Shown in pieces: positions 9,689-19,195 of a stretch of DNA of 64,000 nt (the first letter of the stretch is position 1; each line of letters opens with the position of its first letter). Source of the stretch: JAUIAI01 sp049680625 (GTDB taxonomy: Bacteria; Pseudomonadota; Gammaproteobacteria; Burkholderiales; Burkholderiaceae_E); assembly GCA_049680625.1 (NCBI GenBank), contig JBAUID010000016.1, forward strand, positions 62,001-126,000, read 5' to 3'. Under the pieces are notes generated by a model that saw only the letters and a list, made by a program, of their open reading frames with translations, did not search any database and was not told where the DNA came from. The position numbers and the translations under genes are program-made.

Positions 9689-9943
9689 TCAGGGCGCTTT
9701 TGCGCCGGCCAGCATGCAAGTCAAGGTATCGCGAAATCCGACGCTCGCAGGTCGATTGGCCTGTGCCAACCGCAACTCGGACAACGCCCGCCAGGCCGTT
9801 GGTGAATCCTCAAAGGCGATCGACGCTTCCTCAAATTGCGTCAGCAAAACTTGTACGATCTCATCCCTGTCGAGTCCGTATTTCTTACCGGTTAGGGTCC
9901 AGACGGTCTCCGCCAGCACCCCGTCAGTCAATTTATACGGCAA
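9689..9943 (-). pseudogene. Truncated PIN-domain (VapC-like) protein
   Basis: The 84-residue frame matches the C-terminal two thirds of a PIN-domain ribonuclease. The segments LAETVWTL, YGLDRDEIVQVL and FEDSPTAWRAL follow the VapC order, and the last acidic position may be kept in GFRDTL. The N-terminal part with the first catalytic Asp (DTNVLVR in the family) is missing. The frame opens at a TTG directly after an in-frame TGA, and the GST-like gene ends 13 bp upstream. No antitoxin gene is visible. It is most likely a decayed toxin; a divergent short protein is the alternative. Confidence 0.6.
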
Positions 9944-9955
9944 GATTCACCAGGT

Positions 9956-10990
9956 TTATTCGAACAGTGCATCTACGCCCGTATCGTCGACAACTGTCTG
10001 CAACCGTCGCTTATCGTTAGCGGATAATCCAGCCGCCGCGTTGCGCAACCATGCCAGGCACTTTGCCTGGTAGGAAAACGGTTTTTGCGTCCAGGTCAGC
10101 CCGTCAACCTGGGCCTGAACTATTTCGTTTCCGCCCCGGATCGCGGCTTCGTTTGCCAGCATGACCGGAACATAGGTACGACCCATTTCACTCAACAATG
10201 CGTTGACGCTGCCTGGAAGCGCATCAACCGATAGCCAGTCTGCTTCGGTGGGTTCACAACCCGATAAGTCTTCTATAGTGCTTACCCAGGCAAACAAGCG
10301 GCCGCCCGAACTCAGGGATAGCGCCATTGGTGTCGGATCAAACTGTACGAGGCAGGTCAATTGACCAAAAAACGCAAAATCAGAAGCCCCCGGCCGCGCA
10401 CCCATCAAAAACCGATGTTCACTGAAATGCGAATTCAGCAAAGTGATCAACCGCCGGAAGCTTTGTTCGATGACGGGTTTGGTTACCTCATTCGAGCCGA
10501 CAACCTCCAGCCGGCTGATCTGCCGGGTCGCAAACTCCTGGCCACGAGCGCGAATAAAATCATCGGAAGAGCCCGGCCAGCGCCAGTGAGGCAGAACTTC
10601 GCTGGAGCGTTGAATGTCTTCGTTGTAATTCCAACGGTAGTGAAACATTGGCTTGGTTAGCCATTCGTCGGCATAGTCTTCGAGCAACCGATCGAGCATT
10701 GCCAGAACCGGGTCGGTAGGGATGACATTGCGCTGTGGAAACATCGATTCCAGGCGGACAATTACTGGGCTGGAATCGGTAACCGGTTCGGGCTCGCCGT
10801 TCGCATCAGGAAAATAGAAAGTTGGCAGCAGGCGAACTTTTGGTTGGTGCCATCCCAGTTTAGCGGTGCTACCCGGAAAGAGGAAGCGATACGGAATGTG
10901 TCGGTAACGCATGACTGCAAGCATTTTCCGGGTGTAAGGCGACCCGGGAGAGCCTTCGAGTGTGATTCTATTGTCCAGGGAAATTGTCAT
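9956..10990 (-). CDS. Glutathione S-transferase-like protein
   Basis: This protein of about 344 residues has a thioredoxin-like N-terminal GST domain (SPGSPYTRKMLAVM, then the PTFYFPD region and DSSPVIVRLE) and a long helical C-terminal domain. Such proteins conjugate or reduce electrophiles with glutathione, but many of this long bacterial type are uncharacterised. The ATG at 10990 is preferred: GGAA lies six bases upstream and the following residues open the GST fold. A GTG six codons upstream has no ribosome site. Confidence 0.7.
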   Translation of the reverse strand: MTISLDNRITLEGSPGSPYTRKMLAVMRYRHIPYRFLFPGSTAKLGWHQPKVRLLPTFYFPDANGEPEPVTDSSPVIVRLESMFPQRNVIPTDPVLAMLDRLLEDYADEWLTKPMFHYRWNYNEDIQRSSEVLPHWRWPGSSDDFIRARGQEFATRQISRLEVVGSNEVTKPVIEQSFRRLITLLNSHFSEHRFLMGARPGASDFAFFGQLTCLVQFDPTPMALSLSSGGRLFAWVSTIEDLSGCEPTEADWLSVDALPGSVNALLSEMGRTYVPVMLANEAAIRGGNEIVQAQVDGLTWTQKPFSYQAKCLAWLRNAAAGLSANDKRRLQTVVDDTGVDALFE

Positions 10991-11259
10991 TGTATGTTCC
11001 GGATGCACTGGGGGCGACTTAAAATTGCTTCAAGCCTGTGAGCTACTTCAGGCCGGCAAGCTGAATGGCCCGACAGCTTATCAAATTGCGTGTTTATATG
11101 AAATTCCGGATCTTGCCTCAAGTCGGAGCATCTGGTCGCAGCATTAGCGAGGCGGGCATAATGTTCTGTAGCCGACAGGCCGTTCAGCTCACAAGCCCGC
11201 GCCCGATTCCAAGTCACCGTCTTTATCCAGTCAGTATTTAGCCAGTAGGAAGTCAGCAA

Positions 11260-11841
11260 ATGGAATTATCAGATCCGGCGCCGAGGCGCTTGTTGCACAC
11301 CCGGAAAATTGTCTGTGAGGGTTATGTCCGCGATGACGGTTTATGGGATATCGAAGCAAGCATCCTGGATACCAAGACCTATGATTACACCGAACCCTAC
11401 AGAGGGGCCCGAAAGGCGGGCAGCGAGGTGCATGATATGCGGATTCGCCTGACGGTAGATGAATCGCTTACTGTGAAGAACATTGAAGTCGCGATGCCGC
11501 AGACGCCGTACCCAATCTGCACTCAGGCGGCTGAAAAATTCCGCCAGCTTATTGGTCTGAAAATTGGTGGCGGTTGGCGGGCTGCGGTCAACCAGTTGGT
11601 TGGCGGTACCAACGGATGTACCCATGTTCGGGAGTTGCTTGGCCCCATTGCAACGGTCGCCATTCAGACTGTCCATGGTTGGGCAGAAGATAATCCCCCT
11701 GTAAACCGGCCAGGGGTGCGTCGTCCGCTCATCGATGCCAGCCGAAAACCGGGTTTTATAGACGGTTGTTACGCATGGTCTGCGCAGCGGCAGGTTGTCG
11801 CTGATCTTTATCCGGATTACGCTGTTAAGCCTTCAGAGTAA
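11260..11841 (+). CDS. DUF2889 family protein
   Basis: This 193-residue protein carries the DUF2889 signature: an opening RRLLHTRKIVCEGY, then DDGLWDIEASILDTKTY, and later NGCTHVRELLGPIATVA. The family is common in proteobacteria, has no assigned biochemical role and often sits near catabolic genes. The start follows an AGGA element (aggaagtcagcaa) at good distance. It is followed by the HopJ-family gene on the same strand. Confidence 0.85.
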   Translation: MELSDPAPRRLLHTRKIVCEGYVRDDGLWDIEASILDTKTYDYTEPYRGARKAGSEVHDMRIRLTVDESLTVKNIEVAMPQTPYPICTQAAEKFRQLIGLKIGGGWRAAVNQLVGGTNGCTHVRELLGPIATVAIQTVHGWAEDNPPVNRPGVRRPLIDASRKPGFIDGCYAWSAQRQVVADLYPDYAVKPSE

Positions 11842-11900
11842 AACGTTTGATTTTTTTGGTACCCGTTTTGGAGACTTCATGAAAAGGAATCACAATTAAG

Positions 11901-12242
11901 ATGCGCGATGTAGAAAATTTGCTTGAGCAGGTGAGAAATCACCCGGAAACGATTCAGTTTCCCGATGTTATTGTGGCGATCGACAAGAACTATGAATATT
12001 CTCCTCAGGGGTTTTCCAATGGTGGTATTCGAAACGAAGCAGGAACGAACGAAGGCAGTTGTAAGATTCTGGCCTTCGCCCGGATGCACGAACTTAGCGC
12101 GGCGCAAGCGCTCGCGCTTTTTGGCGACTACTATCGGATTGATGTTCTGCAAAACCCGAACGGTACTGACCATGCCAATATCAGAAATTTCATCGAATTC
12201 GGCTGGAGTCAGTTGACATTTGACGGAACGGTACTGAAGTAG
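11901..12242 (+). CDS. HopJ-family protein
   Basis: This 113-residue protein matches the HopJ type III effector family from end to end: a short helical start, then IDKNYEYSPQGFSNG, NEAGTNEGSCKILAFA, ALALFGDYYRIDVL and NIRNFIEFGW. Despite the name, most members occur in free-living gammaproteobacteria without type III secretion and are probably cytoplasmic housekeeping proteins of unknown role. No secretion genes are present here. Confidence 0.85.
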   Translation: MRDVENLLEQVRNHPETIQFPDVIVAIDKNYEYSPQGFSNGGIRNEAGTNEGSCKILAFARMHELSAAQALALFGDYYRIDVLQNPNGTDHANIRNFIEFGWSQLTFDGTVLK

Positions 12243-12295
12243 GCTAAGCATGGGGACAAGTGTGGGGCGAGTGCGGGACAAGTGCAGGATATGCG

Positions 12296-13699
12296 ATGAC
12301 AAAAAGCCAGCCTAGTGTTGTTATCTGCGGTGCGGGAATTGCCGGTGTTGCTGCCGCCTATTTTTTATCTGTTGAACACGGACTCAAAAACATTACCCTG
12401 GTCGAAACTGGGGACCCCTTGTCGTTGACTTCTGATAAATCAACCGAAGCCTATCGGAACTGGTGGCCTGGGCCCGATGATGCAATGACCGCGTTTATGA
12501 ACCGTAGTATCGACCTGATGGAGGCTTTTGCGCGTACAACCAACAATCGCATCAATTTGAACAACCGGGGGTATTTGTTCGCCACCGCCCAACGAGAGAA
12601 AATCGGCTGGTTGCACCAGATGGCCAGGCAGGCTGAAACCTTCGGGTCGGGCAAGCTTCGTGTACACGACTCTCATTCATCGTCTTCGTCGTCGGCAACT
12701 TCTTACTCTCCAACATCTTCTGCGCCCATGGCTGGCTTAGTAGAAATGCCTAACGGGGCTGATTTCATCACTGACCCGGGGTTATTGCGCCAACATTTTG
12801 GTTATCTGAATGCTGATCTCGCGGGGGTTGTTCATGTCCGTCGCGCCGGGTCGCTTAGCGCCCAGCAGCTTGGTATGGTTATGCTCGAAGCGGCCCGTTC
12901 AGCCGGGGTGAATTTGTGTCGGGCGCAAATTACCGGCGTTCAGGTAAATCACGGTGCCGTGTCAACGGTCGAATTGCGTTCGTCATCGGGACAACAAGAA
13001 ATCAAGACCGATTCACTCATCCTCACGCCCGGACCAATGCTCAAGCCGATGGCAGCGATGATCGGGGTCGATTTGCCGGTCGTCGCTGAGCGTCACCTGA
13101 AAATCAGCCTGCCCGATACCGCAGGTGTGATTCCGCGCCAGGCACCGATGCTGATCTGGCTGGACGAACAATACCTACCCTGGACGACTGACGAGAGGCA
13201 GGCCCTGGACGAAGATGAAAGCAGTGGCTGGCTGTTAGAAAAATTTCCGGCAGGTGTGCATTGCCGCCCGGAAGGTGGCGCTGGCAGCCAGACTATTCTT
13301 GCGTTGTACAACTATGAAAATATTGCTGAGGAGGTTGTCTTTCCCGTACCGGAGACACCGCATTATCCTGAAATAGTGTTGCGGGGACTCTCTACAATGA
13401 TTCCCGGGTTACAACGCTACCTTAATGACGGCGTTCGTCCTTATGTTGATGGTGGCTACTATATTCGGACAACTGAGAACCGGCCCCTGATCGGACCACT
13501 ACCCGTTAAAGGTGCTTATGTGTCTGGTGCGTATTCGGGTTTTGGAATTATGGCTGCCTGTGCTGGCGGCGATTTGATCGCCAGACACGTTGCCGGCGAA
13601 GCCTTACCAGACTACGCACCGTCGTTTATGTTGTCACGTTATAACAACCCCGATTACATCGACCGGATCGAACGGGCGGTTGATGATGGTCAGCTATAA
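12296..13699 (+). CDS. DAO-type FAD-dependent oxidoreductase with serine-rich insert
   Basis: This 467-residue FAD oxidoreductase of the D-amino-acid oxidase/sarcosine oxidase superfamily opens with VVICGAGIAGVAAAYFL and ends with the FAD-binding C-terminal segment GPLPVKGAYVSGAYSGFGI. The probable substrate is an amine or amino acid. The ATG at 12296 directly precedes the Rossmann fold and is preferred over an upstream GTG at 12260. A low-complexity Ser/Thr-rich stretch (about 12668-12728) interrupts the globular domain. It runs convergent to the folD-fhs end of the sarcosine operon, so a link to methylamine metabolism is plausible. Confidence 0.82.
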   Translation: MTKSQPSVVICGAGIAGVAAAYFLSVEHGLKNITLVETGDPLSLTSDKSTEAYRNWWPGPDDAMTAFMNRSIDLMEAFARTTNNRINLNNRGYLFATAQREKIGWLHQMARQAETFGSGKLRVHDSHSSSSSSATSYSPTSSAPMAGLVEMPNGADFITDPGLLRQHFGYLNADLAGVVHVRRAGSLSAQQLGMVMLEAARSAGVNLCRAQITGVQVNHGAVSTVELRSSSGQQEIKTDSLILTPGPMLKPMAAMIGVDLPVVAERHLKISLPDTAGVIPRQAPMLIWLDEQYLPWTTDERQALDEDESSGWLLEKFPAGVHCRPEGGAGSQTILALYNYENIAEEVVFPVPETPHYPEIVLRGLSTMIPGLQRYLNDGVRPYVDGGYYIRTTENRPLIGPLPVKGAYVSGAYSGFGIMAACAGGDLIARHVAGEALPDYAPSFMLSRYNNPDYIDRIERAVDDGQL

Positions 13700-13766
13700 A
13701 CCCATACCCGGTCAGAATATTCATTTAGCAGACCCATTTAGTTAACTGCCAGTTACCGGCTGTTCA

Positions 13767-14669
13767 TCAGGCCTGAAGGTCAGCCGGGGCAGGCAAATTA
13801 TTGGATCGGCAACAAGCCGCTACTGTGTTCGCCAGAAGGCAGGCAATTGTCATCGGGCCAACCCCACCCGGTACCGGGGTGATTGCACCGGCTTTGGTTG
13901 CGACGCTGGCGTATTGCACATCACCCACCAGTCGGGTTTTTCCGTCACCTTTTTCGGGCGCATCAATACGGTTAATGCCAACGTCGATAACGGTGGCACC
14001 TTCTTTGACCCACTCTGCGGTGATCATTTCAGGACGACCAACCGCGGCGATAAGAATGTCGGCCCGCCGGCAAATTGATTCGATCCCCCTGGTCTTGCTA
14101 TGAGCAATGGTGACTGTACAGTTCTCTCGTAGCAACAGGTTGGCAATGGGTTTGCCAACAATGTTTGAACGCCCAACGACTACCGCGTGTAAACCGGTAA
14201 GGGATCCGTGTTGCTCCAGTAACATCATCAGGCAGCCCAGTGGTGTACACGGGACCAAAGACTGCTGGCCGGTATTGAGCAGGCCAACATTGGAGATGTG
14301 AAATCCATCAACATCTTTTGCCGGATCAATCGCGTTGATGACCAGGAATTCGTTTAAGTGGGTCGGCAGAGGTAATTGCACCAGGATGCCGTGTACGGCG
14401 GGATCGTTGTTCAGTGTGTCTATCAGGTTTAGTAGATCCGCCTCTGTGGTGTCGGCGTTGAGTTTATGTTCGTACGAGTTCATCCCACATTCGACTGTCT
14501 GTTTGCCCTTGTTTCTAACGTAAACCTGGCTGGCTGGGTCGTCACCCAGCAAGACAACGGCCAGCCCCGGCGTAATCTGATGTTCGTTCTTAAGCGTGGC
14601 GACGTGTTTGGCAACGCGTTCCAGCACTTTTGCGGAAAATGCTTTTCCGTCAATTCGATGGGCTGTCAT
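13767..14669 (-). CDS. folD: Bifunctional methylene-THF dehydrogenase/cyclohydrolase
   Basis: FolD interconverts 5,10-methylene-THF, methenyl-THF and 10-formyl-THF with NADP. The 300-residue length is standard. The catalytic lysine is in YVRNKGKQT, the folate region is QLPLPTHLNE, and the Rossmann segment is VVVGRSNIVGKPIANLLL with the C-terminal PVPGGVGPMTIA. It is the last gene of the minus-strand sox-fds-fhs operon, about 70 bp after fhs. There it would oxidise methylene-THF made by sarcosine oxidase. Confidence 0.95.
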   Translation of the reverse strand: MTAHRIDGKAFSAKVLERVAKHVATLKNEHQITPGLAVVLLGDDPASQVYVRNKGKQTVECGMNSYEHKLNADTTEADLLNLIDTLNNDPAVHGILVQLPLPTHLNEFLVINAIDPAKDVDGFHISNVGLLNTGQQSLVPCTPLGCLMMLLEQHGSLTGLHAVVVGRSNIVGKPIANLLLRENCTVTIAHSKTRGIESICRRADILIAAVGRPEMITAEWVKEGATVIDVGINRIDAPEKGDGKTRLVGDVQYASVATKAGAITPVPGGVGPMTIACLLANTVAACCRSNNLPAPADLQA

Positions 14670-14741
14670 TATGGATTCTGTTTAATAGGGTTTGTAGGTC
14701 CGGATGACGGATTATGCGGCAGGCGTTTTTCAGGGTTTTTC

Positions 14742-16418
14742 CTAAAATAAGCCTTCAATTTCGTCATTGTCATTCAGCTCGATTGTTTCAGCAGCCGGGG
14801 TTCGTGACAATCCGGGCATTGTCATAATGGCGCCGCAAATAGCAACAACAAAACCGGCGCCGGCTGACAGCCGCACTTCGCGAATTGGTACGGTGTGGCC
14901 AACAGGGGCGCCTAATAAATCCGGGTTGGTTGAAAAGCTGTATTGGGTTTTGGCCATACAGACCGGTAATTCACCGTAGCCTGCAGATTCCCATTGTTTG
15001 AGCTGGTCACGAACTTTATCGTCGATCTGCACCGTTTCAGCGCGATAAATGCGCTTAGCGACAGTTTCTATTTTTTCAGACAATGGCATTTTGTCTGGAT
15101 ATAACGGCGCAAATTTTGCCTCACCGCTGTCTGCCAGTTCAGCAACCCGAGTCGCCAATGCTGTAATACCTGCTGAGCCTTTTTCCCAGTGATGGCAAAC
15201 AATCGCCTCGACTCCCTGGCTCGCGACATACTGCTTAAGTGCGTCGATTTCAGCTGGCGTATCCGACACAAAGTGGTTGATGGCCACGATGGTTGGCACC
15301 CCAAAAGACTTAACATTTTCGATATGGCGTCCCAGATTCACACAACCCGCCTGGGCGGCCGCGACGTTTTCTTTATTCAGCTCCGTTTTGCTGACCCCAC
15401 CATTCATTTTCATCGCGCGCACGGTTGCGACGATAACAACCGCATCGGGTGCAATGCCGGCCTTGCGACACTTAATGTTCATGAATTTCTCAGCACCCAG
15501 ATCGGCACCAAAGCCCGCTTCAGTGACAACATAATCGGCTAGCGTGAGTGCGGTTTTCGTTGCAACGACTGAGTTGCAGCCGTGGGCGATATTGGCGAAC
15601 GGGCCTCCGTGTACGAAAGCCGGATTGTTCTCCAGGGTTTGCACGAGGTTTGGTTGCATCGCGTCTTTTAGCAAAACAGTCATAGAGCCGTCAGCTTTTA
15701 GATCGCGACAATAAACCGGGGTCAGATCTCGCCGGTAACCGACAATAATGTTGCCCAGGCGTTTGCGAAGATCTTTCAGGTTGTCTGCAAGGCACAGAAT
15801 CGCCATCACTTCTGATGCGACCGTGATATCGAAACCGGTTTGACGGGGGAAGCCGTTAAATGCGCCGCCCAGCGAAGTGACAATGTCTCTGAGCGAACGG
15901 TCGTTCATGTCCATTACCCGCCGCCAGGTGATGCGACGGGTATCGATATCTAATTGATTGCCCCAATGAATGTGGTTGTCGATCATTGCAGACAACAGAT
16001 TGTGGGCAGAGGTAATAGCGTGGAAATCGCCGGTGAAGTGCAGGTTCATCTCTTCCATTGGCACAACCTGCGCATAACCTCCGCCTGCTGCCCCACCTTT
16101 CATACCAAAACAAGGCCCGAGTGAGGCTTCACGGATGCAGATTGCAGCCTTCTTGCCAATTGCGTTTAATCCATCACCCAGACCGACGGTTGTTGTTGTC
16201 TTTCCTTCCCCTGCCGGGGTCGGATTGACAGCAGTCACCAGAATTAATTTGCCGTTGGTTTTGTCAGCCCTGCCGGCAATAAATTCGGCGGATATCTTTG
16301 CTTTGTCATGGCCGTAAGGCAGCAAGTCCTTTTCTGGAATCCCCAGCTTGGCGCCGATTTCCTGGATGGATTTTTTATTGGCTTCTCGTGCTATTTGAAT
16401 ATCAGATTTGTGAGTCAT
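14742..16418 (-). CDS. fhs: Formate-tetrahydrofolate ligase
   Basis: Fhs reversibly links formate, THF and ATP with 10-formyl-THF. The 558-residue length and the P-loop TPAGEGKTTTTVGLGDGL are diagnostic, as are ASLGPCFGMKGGAAGGGYAQ and a C-terminal MTMPGLSRTPAAE. Its ATG overlaps the fdsA stop by three bases (ATGA), so it is translationally coupled to formate dehydrogenase. In this operon it would run backwards, releasing formate and gaining ATP. No purU is visible to replace it. Confidence 0.96.
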   Translation of the reverse strand: MTHKSDIQIAREANKKSIQEIGAKLGIPEKDLLPYGHDKAKISAEFIAGRADKTNGKLILVTAVNPTPAGEGKTTTTVGLGDGLNAIGKKAAICIREASLGPCFGMKGGAAGGGYAQVVPMEEMNLHFTGDFHAITSAHNLLSAMIDNHIHWGNQLDIDTRRITWRRVMDMNDRSLRDIVTSLGGAFNGFPRQTGFDITVASEVMAILCLADNLKDLRKRLGNIIVGYRRDLTPVYCRDLKADGSMTVLLKDAMQPNLVQTLENNPAFVHGGPFANIAHGCNSVVATKTALTLADYVVTEAGFGADLGAEKFMNIKCRKAGIAPDAVVIVATVRAMKMNGGVSKTELNKENVAAAQAGCVNLGRHIENVKSFGVPTIVAINHFVSDTPAEIDALKQYVASQGVEAIVCHHWEKGSAGITALATRVAELADSGEAKFAPLYPDKMPLSEKIETVAKRIYRAETVQIDDKVRDQLKQWESAGYGELPVCMAKTQYSFSTNPDLLGAPVGHTVPIREVRLSAGAGFVVAICGAIMTMPGLSRTPAAETIELNDNDEIEGLF

Positions 16419-19192
16419 GACGTCTTTTTGTTCGGGGTGGATTTCTCAACTCGGACGGCTGAGAACTTAAATTCGGGTATTTTCCCGATTGGATCAAGGC
16501 TTGGATTGGTCAGTGTATTGGCAGCCGCTTCGACAAATGCAAACGGCATGAAGACGCTGTCTTCGCTAACCGCCCGGTCGGCTCTTGCCATTGCCACGAT
16601 TGACCCGCGACGGGTTGTCAGCCGCACGGCGTCGCCGGCGCGGGCGCCAATTTTACGCAGGGTTTGCGGATTCAGTGATACGTTGGCCTCGGGTTCAAGT
16701 TGGTCTAATACCCGGGTGCGTCGGGTCATAGAGCCGGTATGCCAGTGTTCCAGCAATCGACCGGTAATCAGGATTAACGGGTATTGGGCGTCAGGGGTTT
16801 CGTCCGGCGCGATGATATCTGCCGGGGTGAATTTTGCACGCCCGTTGCCTCTTGGGAAACCGTCGGTAAAGACCACTGACTGACCGGGGTCGTCAGGGGT
16901 CAGGCTGGGATAGGTGACGGACGATTTCTCCAGGCGCTCCCAGGTAATATTGTCCAGAGAGTGCATTAACAGTTTCATTTCGTTGAAAATGTCGCGCGGA
17001 TGCTGGTAGCTCCAGGCAAGGTCGAGGCGCCTGGCTAATTCATTTGTAATCCACCAGTCTTCCCTGGCATCACCCGGGGGCGCGACGGCCGGTCGGCCCA
17101 TTTGCACCTGGCGGTTGGTATTGGTGACAGTGCCGGTTTTTTCGGGCCATGCTCTGGCTGGCAGGATGACATCAGCATAGTTGGCGGTTTCGGTTAAAAA
17201 GATATCCTGAACAACCAGGTGTTTCAGTTTGGCCAGTGCGTCGCGGGCATGGTCGACATCGGGGTCTGACATTGCCGGGTTTTCGCCCAAAATATACATT
17301 CCCTTTATCTGGTTGTTGTGGATGGCTTCCATGATTTCGACAACCGTCAGCCCCGCCTGCGACGAAATATCCGGGCTATTCCAGATTGTTTTAAACGTCG
17401 AACGCACCGTGTCATCCGCAACGCTTTGATAGTCCGGTAAAAACATCGGAATCAAACCTGCATCCGAGGCGCCTTGTACATTGTTTTGTCCGCGCAATGG
17501 GTGTAGGCCTGTTCCGGGCCGACCAATATGACCAGTCATTAGTGCTAGTGAAATCAGACAGCGCGAGTTGTCGGTGCCATGAATGTGTTGAGAAATACCC
17601 ATTCCCCAAAAAATCATGCTGGCTTTGGCATTGGCATAAGCCCGGGCCACGGTACGGATCTGCGATGCTTCGATGCCGCATAGGCCAGCCATCTTTTCCG
17701 GGGAAAAATCCTTTAAGTGGGGATGAAACGTTTCCCAGCCTTCGGTGAATTGGGTGATATAAGTGCTGTCATACAAATTTTCATCGACTATCGTATGCAT
17801 GATGGCATTGAGCAATGCAACATCAGCACCTGGGCGAAATTGCAGGAAGTGACTGGCGTGTCGGGCTAAGCCAACCCCGCGCGGATCCATCACAATGAGC
17901 TGGCCGCCGCGTTTGGCGAATTGTTTGAAAAATGTTGCTGCAACCGGGTGGTTTTCGACCGGATTGGCGCCAATTACAATCGCGCAGTCGGCATTTTCTA
18001 TTTCGTTGAAGGTTGCCGAGACTGCGCCCGATCCGACATTCTCCATCAATGCGGCAACCGATGAGGCATGGCAAAGGCGGGTGCAATGATCAACGTTATT
18101 GTGACCAAATGCGTTACGAATCAGTTTTTGAAACAAATAGGCTTCTTCGTTAGAACATTTTGCCGATCCGAAGCCGGCAACCGACTCACCGCCGTCATTG
18201 TCACGCAGATTGCGCAGTCCGTCAGCAGCAGCGGCCAGCGCTTCTTCCCAGCTGGCTTCCCGAAAGTGTGTCGATGGGTCCGCCGGGTTCACATCAAGGC
18301 CTTTGGGCGGTGCATCGGTGCGCCGGATCAGCGGTTTGGTCAGCCGATGGGGGTGATTGATATAGTCGAAACCGAAACGACCTTTTACGCACAGGCGTTT
18401 TTCGTTGGCCGGTCCGTTAACGCCGTCAACCCAGACAATCTTCTGATCTTTGACCTTAAAGATGAGCTGACAGCCGACACCACAATACGGGCAGACAGAT
18501 TCGACTTCGTGGTCATAGGCAGCGCTGTCCCCGATTTGCTTGCTGTCGACGGCCGTGGCGGGCATTAAGGCGCCGGTTGGACAGGCTTGCACACATTCGC
18601 CACAGGCAACACAAGTACTGTCTCCCATGTCGTCGTTAAAGTCGAAGGTGATTCGGGCATGACGACCGCGTCCTGACATGCCAATGACATCGTTAACCTG
18701 TACCTCTCGACAAGCGCGTACGCACAGGTTGCAGTGAATACAGGCATCAAGGTTAACCCGCATCGCCAGGTGCGAATAATCTGGTGGGGGCACGTTGTGA
18801 GATTCCGTTTCAGGCAGCCTGCTAATTACAATTGCGTTTTTCCCCGCCATTGCCCACAGGTGAGACGATTGGTCGTGCGCACGGATCTGTGCTGGTTGGT
18901 CGGTAACCAGCATTTCGAGTACCATGCGCCGCGCTTTCTCGGCTCGGGGAGTCTGGGTTCGGACAACCATGCCTTCAGTTGGCGTTCGGATACACGATGC
19001 CGCCAGGGTTCGTTCACCATCTATTTCAACCATACAGACCCGGCAGTTACCGTCTGCGCGATATCCCGGTTGATCCGCGTGACACAAGTGTTCGATAGCA
19101 ACTCCATGACGTTGGGCAGCAGTCCAGAGGGTTTCACCAGGCAGGGCTTCAACCGGCTTGTCGTTGAGCTGAAATCGAATGACATCATGCAT
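16415..19192 (-). CDS. fdsA: NAD-dependent formate dehydrogenase, molybdenum subunit
   Basis: This 925-residue subunit carries a plant-type 2Fe-2S domain at the N-terminus (CHADQPGYRADGNCRVC), 4Fe-4S ferredoxin motifs (CIHCNLCVRAC and CVACGECVQAC), then the molybdopterin domain opened by CPYCGVGCQ. The probable Mo ligand is Cys374 in RLCHASS; there is no selenocysteine. It oxidises formate to CO2 and passes electrons through the clusters to FdsB. It starts three bases after fdsB. No maturation gene such as fdhD is in the window. Confidence 0.93.
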   Translation of the reverse strand: MHDVIRFQLNDKPVEALPGETLWTAAQRHGVAIEHLCHADQPGYRADGNCRVCMVEIDGERTLAASCIRTPTEGMVVRTQTPRAEKARRMVLEMLVTDQPAQIRAHDQSSHLWAMAGKNAIVISRLPETESHNVPPPDYSHLAMRVNLDACIHCNLCVRACREVQVNDVIGMSGRGRHARITFDFNDDMGDSTCVACGECVQACPTGALMPATAVDSKQIGDSAAYDHEVESVCPYCGVGCQLIFKVKDQKIVWVDGVNGPANEKRLCVKGRFGFDYINHPHRLTKPLIRRTDAPPKGLDVNPADPSTHFREASWEEALAAAADGLRNLRDNDGGESVAGFGSAKCSNEEAYLFQKLIRNAFGHNNVDHCTRLCHASSVAALMENVGSGAVSATFNEIENADCAIVIGANPVENHPVAATFFKQFAKRGGQLIVMDPRGVGLARHASHFLQFRPGADVALLNAIMHTIVDENLYDSTYITQFTEGWETFHPHLKDFSPEKMAGLCGIEASQIRTVARAYANAKASMIFWGMGISQHIHGTDNSRCLISLALMTGHIGRPGTGLHPLRGQNNVQGASDAGLIPMFLPDYQSVADDTVRSTFKTIWNSPDISSQAGLTVVEIMEAIHNNQIKGMYILGENPAMSDPDVDHARDALAKLKHLVVQDIFLTETANYADVILPARAWPEKTGTVTNTNRQVQMGRPAVAPPGDAREDWWITNELARRLDLAWSYQHPRDIFNEMKLLMHSLDNITWERLEKSSVTYPSLTPDDPGQSVVFTDGFPRGNGRAKFTPADIIAPDETPDAQYPLILITGRLLEHWHTGSMTRRTRVLDQLEPEANVSLNPQTLRKIGARAGDAVRLTTRRGSIVAMARADRAVSEDSVFMPFAFVEAAANTLTNPSLDPIGKIPEFKFSAVRVEKSTPNKKTS

Positions 19193-19195
19193 GGT

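Noticed and set aside
11901..12242. HopJ protein as evidence of type III secretion
   Set aside because: The family is widespread in non-pathogens, and no secretion or chaperone genes occur in the window.
16415..19192. Selenocysteine in formate dehydrogenase
   Set aside because: The active-site position is an ordinary Cys codon (TGC) and the frame has no internal TGA.
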